Assembly: GCA_910589075.1 (NCBI GenBank)
Contig: CAJUSK010000032.1
Location: 1 to 64,000, forward strand
Source: an uncultured Lachnospiraceae bacterium
GTDB lineage: Bacteria; Bacillota; Clostridia; Lachnospirales; Lachnospiraceae
Direction of reading: 5' to 3'
DNA: 64,000 nucleotides
Both the position numbers and the translations under genes were made by a program. Below the pieces are notes generated by a model, which had not been told where the DNA came from, ran no database searches, and was given only the letters and a program-made list of their open reading frames with translations. Below are positions 58,303-64,000 of this stretch, one piece after another. Within the stretch, counting starts at the first letter, position 1, and the number at the start of each line of letters is the position of its first letter.

Positions 58303-58393
58303 AAAGTTTTTCCCCTTGCCACAGAATGGATGTATAGAAATATCCCTGATGGGAAATAAATAACAGGAAATCACGAAAAAGGGGATTGTTCAT

Positions 58394-58825
58394 ATGTCAG
58401 GATGGATCATAGCGCTGATTTCCGGCGCATTGATGAGCGTACAGGGCGTGTTTAACACACAGGTTACAAAAGCGTCGAGTATCTGGATTGCCAGTGCGTT
58501 CGTACAGTTTACCGCATTACTGGTTTGCCTGGCCGCCTGGGCCTGTACGGACAGAAGTTCCCTGATGACCGTATTCCAGGTAAAACCAAAATATATGCTG
58601 CTGGGCGGGGCCATCGGTGCGTTTATTACGTATACGGTCATTAAAAGCATGGATCTGCTGGGCCCTGCCAAAGCCGCCATGTTGATTGTGATTGCCCAGT
58701 TATTCATTGCCTATCTGATTGAATTGTTTGGCGCGTTTGGGGTGGAAAGAGAACCTCTTGTCATGCGTAAGGTAGTCGGTATGGCGGTGGCAATCGTCGG
58801 TGTGATTCTGTTTAAATGGGACTGA
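58394..58825 (+). CDS. YdcZ/DUF606-type DMT superfamily membrane protein
   Basis: A 143-residue protein with about four to five transmembrane helices. It matches the short DUF606 proteins of the drug/metabolite transporter superfamily (ISGALMSVQGVFNTQVTKA, GGAIGAFITYTVIKSMDLLG). These often act as pairs, but no second copy is nearby. Substrate unknown. GGGGATTGTTCAT precedes the start and is only a weak ribosome site. Confidence 0.82.
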   Translation: MSGWIIALISGALMSVQGVFNTQVTKASSIWIASAFVQFTALLVCLAAWACTDRSSLMTVFQVKPKYMLLGGAIGAFITYTVIKSMDLLGPAKAAMLIVIAQLFIAYLIELFGAFGVEREPLVMRKVVGMAVAIVGVILFKWD

Positions 58826-58927
58826 GCCGGGATTTCACAACACATATACAATCAAGGAGTACACATGCATTGTGGGCTCCGTACATGCCTGCCAGTGCTT
58901 TTTGTGCAATTTGTATGCATACGAAAC

Positions 58928-58956
58928 TTGCCCTTGCATTTGCGGGGCTTTTTTTA
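58928..58956 (+). terminator. terminator before comEA
   Basis: GCCCTTGC and GCGGGGC pair, with one G-U, around a four-base loop, followed by seven T. An ACAATAG half-site lies directly after it. The gap 58826-59013 also contains a 49-codon frame from 58865 that I do not accept as a gene. Confidence 0.65.
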
Positions 58957-59013
58957 TACAATAGAAACTGTCAGTGATAAAGGCTCCCTCTGCATTGGAG
59001 AAGGAGCGTATAT

Positions 59014-59781
59014 ATGAATAAAAGAATCAGAATACGGGTAGTTTTCATTGGTTTTTTCTGGACGGCGGTGGCTTTATGCGGCTGTGCCAGAAGAGAACCG
59101 GATATGCCGGAAGAATTTCTTCTGCCCGCAGAGGAGGAAGCAGAAGGGGACGTACAGGCCGGGTGCAGGAACGGCGAAGATGCATATGGGATGACCGGAG
59201 ATACAAAGCAGGATGCTTTCACCGGATCCGAGGAGGTTTCCCGGAACGGGGAAGCAGGGACGTTCACTTTGCCCGGGCAGCAGGAATGTTATGTCTATAT
59301 CTGCGGTGCGGTTAAGGAACCTGGCGTTTACCGGATGGAAACGGATGCCCGTGTGTTTGCTGTGATCGATAAAGCCGGCGGTTTTGCGGAAGGTGCCTGT
59401 GAGGACTATGTGAATCAGGCAAAGCCTGTGGCGGACGGACTGCGGATATGGATTCCCACGTTGCAGGAAGCCGAGGAAGCCCGTGGCGGGACCAGTATGG
59501 GCGGACATGGTATGGATGAAAATGCCGGACTGGATTATCCGGGCGATGCCGGGGCTGCGGGACTGGATGGTTCTGGCCCTGGGCTGGTGGACATCAATGT
59601 GGCTTCCGAGGCAGAACTCTGCACATTACCGGGAATCGGTGAGACAAAGGCAAAAGCGATTGTGGAATATCGCAATGGACAGGGAAGTTTTGAGAAAAAA
59701 GAGGATATTATGAAAGTAGCCGGTATTAAACAGAGCGGCTATGATAAAATAAAAGATCAGATTACAGTGAATCGGGAGTAG
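59014..59781 (+). CDS. comEA: ComEA-like DNA-binding lipoprotein
   Basis: A 255-residue exported protein that binds DNA outside the membrane for transformation. An N-terminal hydrophobic segment ends in ALCGCARR, a lipobox-like Cys. An acidic spacer (about 30-90) and an SLBB domain follow (about 92-150, VYICGAVKEPGVYRMETDAR). The C-terminal helix-hairpin-helix domain (about 190-255) reads VDINVASEAELCTLPGIGET and binds DNA. The order matches ComEA of Firmicutes. comEC lies four genes downstream, an unusual separation. Confidence 0.93.
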   Translation: MNKRIRIRVVFIGFFWTAVALCGCARREPDMPEEFLLPAEEEAEGDVQAGCRNGEDAYGMTGDTKQDAFTGSEEVSRNGEAGTFTLPGQQECYVYICGAVKEPGVYRMETDARVFAVIDKAGGFAEGACEDYVNQAKPVADGLRIWIPTLQEAEEARGGTSMGGHGMDENAGLDYPGDAGAAGLDGSGPGLVDINVASEAELCTLPGIGETKAKAIVEYRNGQGSFEKKEDIMKVAGIKQSGYDKIKDQITVNRE

Positions 59782-59786
59782 GACAG

Positions 59787-60479
59787 ATGGCGTACAGGGT
59801 GTTGGTAGTAGACGATGAAAAGCTGATTGTAAAAGGAATCCGTTTCAGCCTGGAGCAGGACGGTATGGAAGTGGATTGCGCATACGACGGAGAAGAAGCG
59901 CTGGAAAAGGCAAGGACGGATACATATGATATTATTCTGCTGGACATTATGCTGCCAAAGCTGACAGGGCTGGAAGTATGCCAGCAGATTCGGGAGTTTT
60001 CCACAGTACCCATTGTGATGCTGACGGCAAAGGGCGAGGATATGGACAAGATACTGGGTCTGGAGTATGGTGCGGACGACTATATTACAAAACCCTTTAA
60101 CATACTGGAGGTTAAGGCGCGGATCAAGGCGATTATACGCCGGACCACATCCCATAAGAAAACAGAGGCGGCGGAAAACGGTGTTCTGGAAGCGGGCGAT
60201 ATGAAGATTGAACGCGACAACAGAAGGGTGACCATTGCAGGAAAAGAGATCAATTTAACTGCCAGGGAATTTGAAGTGTTGGAGCTGCTGGTACTGCATC
60301 CGGGCAAGGTATACAGCCGGGAGAGCCTTTTGAAACTTGTTTGGGGCGCAGATTATCCGGGGGATGTCCGTACTGTGGATGTTCATATCCGGCGTCTGCG
60401 GGAGAAGATTGAGGAAAATCCCAGCGATCCCGGTTATGTGCATACCAAATGGGGCGTGGGGTATTATTTTAAACACTAA
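59787..60479 (+). CDS. OmpR-type response regulator
   Basis: A 230-residue winged-helix regulator. The receiver has VVDDEKL, the phospho-acceptor Asp in IILLDIMLPK and Lys in ITKPFNI. The effector domain (about 135-228) ends with the typical WGVGYYF. It starts five bases after comEA and precedes the kinase at 60495 by 15 bases, so comEA, regulator and kinase form one operon. A control role over competence or cell envelope genes is plausible but inferred from position alone. Confidence 0.94.
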   Translation: MAYRVLVVDDEKLIVKGIRFSLEQDGMEVDCAYDGEEALEKARTDTYDIILLDIMLPKLTGLEVCQQIREFSTVPIVMLTAKGEDMDKILGLEYGADDYITKPFNILEVKARIKAIIRRTTSHKKTEAAENGVLEAGDMKIERDNRRVTIAGKEINLTAREFEVLELLVLHPGKVYSRESLLKLVWGADYPGDVRTVDVHIRRLREKIEENPSDPGYVHTKWGVGYYFKH

Positions 60480-60494
60480 CGGAGCTTTGACCGG

Positions 60495-61985
60495 ATGTTC
60501 GAAAAATACAAACAGCTTTCTGGAAAAGTGAAAATTCTGAAAAGTCTGAAGGCTCGTCTTTTTGTGATCATTCTGCTGGCAGGCGTTATCCCCAGCGTGG
60601 GGATGCGCTATGCCATTTTGCAGAGTTATGAGGACCGGGCGGTGAACGTGCGGATTGCGGATGTGCAGAACCAGTTTAAGATTCTGGCCAATCACCTGAT
60701 TATTTACGGGTATCTTCTGGATACTTCGTCGGAGGTGGTCAATACGGAACTGGATCAGCTTTCCAATCTTTACGATGGCCGGGTCCTGATTATCGACCAG
60801 AATTTTAAGGTGATTAAAGATACATATGGTATCAGTGAGGGAAGAACTGTGATTTCCGAGGAAGTGATCCGATGCTTCAAGGGAAGCGCTTCCACCAATT
60901 ATGACAGTAAGAACGGATATATAGAAATCACCACACCCATTGTCAATACGGTTGTGAGTACCACTTCCGGTATCCAGGCGGAGACGGAGAGCGACACAAA
61001 GGAAAGCCTGGCAGAAGGGGTGATTCTGTCCAGTGTTTCTACCAGTACCATTATGGCGACGCTGGATATACTGAACAGGCGGGCCATGATTGTGGAGTTG
61101 ATTGCCCTGGTTTTCATAGTGGCCATTGCCCTGGTCCTGTCCAATCTCCTGACTGCGCCCTTTGAGCGCGTGACGCAGGCCATCAATGAAGTAAAAGCAG
61201 GTTTTACGGACGAGGAGATTTCCGTCAATGATTATGTTGAGACGGAGCATATTGTAGATGCGTTTAACCAGTTATTGGGCAGGATGAAAGTATTGGATGA
61301 CTCCCGGCAGGAGTTTGTGTCCAACGTGAGCCATGAACTGAAAACACCGCTTACGTCTATGAAGGTACTGGCGGATTCCCTGATGGCCCAGGAGGAAGTG
61401 CCGGCAGAACTGTATAAGGAATTTATGACGGATATTGCCAACGAGATTGAGCGGGAAAATAAAATTATCAGCGACCTGCTTTCTCTTGTCAAGATGGACA
61501 AAAAAGCGGCGGATATCAATATTGTTTCCATGGATATCAATGAATTGCTGGAATTGATTTTAAAGCGACTGCGTCCCATCGCCCGTACCCGTAATGTGGA
61601 AGTGATCTTTGAGAGTATACGGCCGGTGACGGCGGAAGTGGATGAAGTGAAACTGACGCTGGCGTTGTCCAATCTGGTGGAGAATGCCATCAAATATAAT
61701 GTTCCGGGGGGATGGGTACGGGTGATTCTGGATGCGGACCATCAGTTTTTCACGGTGGAAGTATCCGATTCGGGTATCGGCATCCCCCAGGAAGAGCTGG
61801 AGCATATTTATGAACGGTTTTATCGTGTGGACAAATCCCATTCCCGTGAGATCGGCGGATCAGGACTGGGGCTTGCCATTACAAGAAGCGCCATACTGAT
61901 GCATCGGGGTTCGATCCGGGTCATCAGCGAAGAAGAGCAGGGGACAACGTTTATTGTAAAGATTCCTCTGATCCATCCGGTATAA
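60495..61985 (+). CDS. HAMP-containing sensor histidine kinase
   Basis: The partner of the regulator at 59787, 496 residues. Two transmembrane helices (about 20-42 and 195-217) flank an extracellular sensor of about 150 residues. A HAMP domain (about 218-268), the HisKA motif NVSHELKTPLTSMKVL with phospho-His280 and HATPase boxes NAIKYN, DSGIGIP and GSGLGLAI follow. The layout resembles cell-envelope kinases of the WalK/PhoR group. The stimulus is unknown. Confidence 0.94.
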   Translation: MFEKYKQLSGKVKILKSLKARLFVIILLAGVIPSVGMRYAILQSYEDRAVNVRIADVQNQFKILANHLIIYGYLLDTSSEVVNTELDQLSNLYDGRVLIIDQNFKVIKDTYGISEGRTVISEEVIRCFKGSASTNYDSKNGYIEITTPIVNTVVSTTSGIQAETESDTKESLAEGVILSSVSTSTIMATLDILNRRAMIVELIALVFIVAIALVLSNLLTAPFERVTQAINEVKAGFTDEEISVNDYVETEHIVDAFNQLLGRMKVLDDSRQEFVSNVSHELKTPLTSMKVLADSLMAQEEVPAELYKEFMTDIANEIERENKIISDLLSLVKMDKKAADINIVSMDINELLELILKRLRPIARTRNVEVIFESIRPVTAEVDEVKLTLALSNLVENAIKYNVPGGWVRVILDADHQFFTVEVSDSGIGIPQEELEHIYERFYRVDKSHSREIGGSGLGLAITRSAILMHRGSIRVISEEEQGTTFIVKIPLIHPV

Positions 61986-61999
61986 GGAGGTGGCAGACA

Positions 62000-62914
62000 A
62001 TGAAAAAAACAGGCCGAATTCTGCTGCTGGTTATCTGGACGCTGGGGCTGTTTGGCTGTGGAAAGACCAGTGAGATGGACAGGACCCGGACCGTAGATGT
62101 GTATTATCTGAATAAAGAAGAAACAGGAATCGACAGTGAACCTTACAAAATGCAGAAACAGGAAACGGATGACCAGATCCGGGAACTTCTGGAGATTCTG
62201 GCCATGGCGCCGGATGATGCGGATTATAAAGCGACGATCAGCAGTTCCTTTACCATCGTGAGCGTGGAGCGGGACGAGGAACAGGTGATTCTGACAGTGG
62301 ATGAGGGATACCGCAATCTGAACCCCACGGCGGAGGTGTTGACCAGAGCAGCTCTGGTCCGTACGATTACCCAGCTAAATGGCATTGAATATGTTTCAAT
62401 GAAGGTACGAAATGATCCGCTGACGGATCGGTCAGGTAATCCCATCGGTATTATGGAGGCATCCATGTTTATCGACAATGCGGGGGATGAGATCAACACC
62501 TATGAAAAAGCACGGCTGACATTGTACTTCACGGATAAAAGCGGTACAAAGCTGGTGGAGGCCAGCCGTTCGGTGGTATATAATACCAATATTTCCATGG
62601 AGAAGCTGGTGGTGGAGGAGCTGATCAAGGGCCCCAACAACGACGAGATTTTTCCCACCGTCAATCCGGAAACAAAAGTAAACAATGTGACGGTCAAAGA
62701 CGGGATTTGTTATGTGAACTTAAATGAAAGTTTTCTGACGCCCATGACCAATGCCACTTCGGAAGTGACAATCTATTCCATTACCAATTCTCTTGTGGAA
62801 TTGTCCAATGTAAATAAAGTACAGATTTCCATCAATGGAGATACGGAAGGGACTTTCCGGGAACGGATTCCCTTTTCCACGATCTTTGAGAGGAATCTGG
62901 AACTGATTGAATGA
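62000..62914 (+). CDS. GerMN-domain lipoprotein
   Basis: A 304-residue lipoprotein with lipobox LFGCG (Cys20). Two GerMN-like domains follow (about 35-160 and 180-300): ELLEILAMAPDDADYKATIS and VEELIKGPNNDEIFPTVNPE, then KVNNVTVKDGICYVNLNES. GerMN domains occur in spore germination protein GerM and in envelope lipoproteins paired with two-component systems such as LpqB/MtrAB. It lies 14 bases after the kinase, the same neighbourhood seen in those systems. Role in this organism unknown. AAGGAGGTGGCAGAC gives the start. Confidence 0.9.
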   Translation: MKKTGRILLLVIWTLGLFGCGKTSEMDRTRTVDVYYLNKEETGIDSEPYKMQKQETDDQIRELLEILAMAPDDADYKATISSSFTIVSVERDEEQVILTVDEGYRNLNPTAEVLTRAALVRTITQLNGIEYVSMKVRNDPLTDRSGNPIGIMEASMFIDNAGDEINTYEKARLTLYFTDKSGTKLVEASRSVVYNTNISMEKLVVEELIKGPNNDEIFPTVNPETKVNNVTVKDGICYVNLNESFLTPMTNATSEVTIYSITNSLVELSNVNKVQISINGDTEGTFRERIPFSTIFERNLELIE

Positions 62915-62936
62915 AATAGCTGTAAAGGAGGTTTGT

Positions 62937-64000
62937 TTGAGGCGGTATACATTGTGTAAATGCTGTCTTGGTGTGTTACTCCTGTTATTTCTGCTGGTAC
63001 GGACGGGCTGCCTGCCGTGGGATGATCCTGTGATCCCCGGTGGCCCCGTTACCGTATACGGCACAGTGACCCGCATGGAAGCGCGGGAAAATGACAGCCA
63101 TCAGAGACAGATAATCTTATCTTTATGTTCCGTTACGTTCTGCAGCGGAACCTTTCCCAAAGAAAACAATCAGAAAAATGAATCCGATATGAGAAATCCG
63201 GAATATGCGGAAGGCATTGTATGTTACCTCGCCGATGGGGAGCAAGTCCCTCTTTGCGGGGAGCGGGTGGTACTGTCCGGAAAGGCTGAACCGTTCCGGG
63301 CCAGACGGAATCCGGGCGGTTTTCATGCTGCGGCATACTACAGGGCGCGCGGTGCTCTCTTTGTATTGAAACAGGCCGTGATTCTCAGACGGGGAAACAC
63401 ATACAATGGCTACGGGCAGTTTTTGCTGCGTTGCAGGGAATATATGGCGGAAAAACTGGAAGCGGTGTGCGGAGAAGACGCCGGCATAATGCAGGCCATT
63501 CTGCTGGGCGATAAGGCATTTCTGCCGGAGGAAGTAAAGAAACTCTACCAGAAAGGCGGCATATCTCATATACTGGCCATATCCGGCCTGCATATTTCCT
63601 TTCTGGGAATGGGGTTGTACCAGAGCCTGAAGAAATTGCGCCTGCCTGTGGCAGCGGCGGGGAGCTGTACCGGCCTGGTGCTGTTTTCTTATGTGCTTAT
63701 GACCGGTGGGAGCCCTTCTTCCTGGCGTGCGGCCACGATGTTTTTTCTCAGTATTATGGCACAGGTGTCAGGACGCAGTTATGAAAGACTGACAGCTCTG
63801 TCGGTTTCCGCTCTGCTTCTGGCTGTCAGACAGCCCCTGTTGCTGGAGCAGAGCGGCTTTCTCTTATCCTATGGAGCCATACTGGGCCTGGCACTGATCT
63901 GTCCATTACTGGAACAACTCTGGCAGGGCAGACTGATCCGGCTTTTTCTGGCCGGCATTTCCATAACGGTGGTGACTCTGCCAATCCATCTGCTTTTCTT
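62937..64000 (+). CDS. comEC: ComEC/Rec2 competence protein (partial, runs off the window)
   Basis: The frame stays open to the right edge. ComEC forms the membrane channel through which single-stranded DNA enters during transformation. The start is TTG at 62937, preceded by AAAGGAGGTTTG. A hydrophobic N-terminus (LLLLFLLVRTGCL) is followed by the extracellular OB-like region. The competence hallmark GGISHILAISGLHISFLGMG and further membrane helices come next. About 354 residues are visible; full-length homologues have 700-800. It is last in the comEA-regulator-kinase-GerMN-comEC series. Confidence 0.9.
   Translation, partial: MRRYTLCKCCLGVLLLLFLLVRTGCLPWDDPVIPGGPVTVYGTVTRMEARENDSHQRQIILSLCSVTFCSGTFPKENNQKNESDMRNPEYAEGIVCYLADGEQVPLCGERVVLSGKAEPFRARRNPGGFHAAAYYRARGALFVLKQAVILRRGNTYNGYGQFLLRCREYMAEKLEAVCGEDAGIMQAILLGDKAFLPEEVKKLYQKGGISHILAISGLHISFLGMGLYQSLKKLRLPVAAAGSCTGLVLFSYVLMTGGSPSSWRAATMFFLSIMAQVSGRSYERLTALSVSALLLAVRQPLLLEQSGFLLSYGAILGLALICPLLEQLWQGRLIRLFLAGISITVVTLPIHLLF

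Noticed and set aside
58865..59014. 49-codon frame (MHCGLRTCLPVLF...) after an AAGGAG sequence
   Set aside because: It runs through the terminator before comEA and has a composition unlike neighbouring proteins; the ribosome-like site is probably chance.

Overview
The window reads as a chromosomal segment of an anaerobic, spore-forming Firmicute, most likely a member of Lachnospiraceae (Clostridium cluster XIVa). Support: spoIVA (spore coat ATPase), the SCIFF peptide with its radical-SAM maturase, a TIGR04086-type membrane protein, fused SecDF, Pta-AckA acetate formation, CheV, and the ylxM-ffh-rpsP-khpA-rimM-trmD-rplS-lepB-rbgA-rnhB-ylqG-ylqH-yraN gene order. Nearly all genes are on the + strand and follow normal Shine-Dalgarno sites. 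Family assignments come from reading motifs and recalled family features, not from a database search.

Layout. 1-220: 3' end of a 23S rRNA gene with a terminator and no 5S gene after it. 491-6282: cheV, a sirtuin-like protein, a very acidic/lysine-repeat membrane protein, hisH-hisF and ung. 6283-8603: a small accessory patch with an Xre regulator, an overlapping truncated ORF, a zinc-ribbon membrane protein, tRNA-Leu(CAA), a decayed hicA toxin gene and many palindromic repeats. 8604-18341: the SRP/ribosome/secretion operon. 18547-24119: pgeF, a large two-component system and a PfkB kinase. 24248-32088: prs (reverse), a PDZ/radical-SAM/DUF512 protein, der, plsY, gpsA and a MoxR/VWA pair. 32416-37890: spoIVA, tmcAL (reverse), pta-ackA. 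38177-45305: a branched-chain amino acid ABC system (livJ, livHMGF) interrupted by a small secreted protein made of two nearly identical cysteine modules, then a cytidylate-kinase-like gene and a FadR-type regulator. 45670-48811: GntP permease and an IlvD/Edd dehydratase, probably sugar-acid use. 48873-50747 (reverse): a CNNM/CBS/CorC membrane protein fused to a prolyl-tRNA editing domain. 50866-55310: TIGR04086 protein, scfA, scfB and secDF. 55448-64000: recJ, acyltransferase, YdcZ, then comEA, a two-component system, a GerMN lipoprotein and the start of comEC.

The most distinctive non-coding feature is a family of short imperfect palindromes (core ACAATAG...CTATTGT) scattered after genes. 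In two places they are chained with other hairpins into a conserved composite of about 157 bp (6462 and 18357), and at 32122-32358 they form a tandem array. Copies form the ends of a decayed hicA and of a truncated xre-linked ORF, and one supplies the stop codon of rpsP. The items most worth follow-up are this repeat family, the duplicated C-x4-C-x3-H-x14-C secreted protein at 39658, the CNNM-PrdX fusion at 48873, and the palindrome overlapping the predicted sigma-E promoter of spoIVA.
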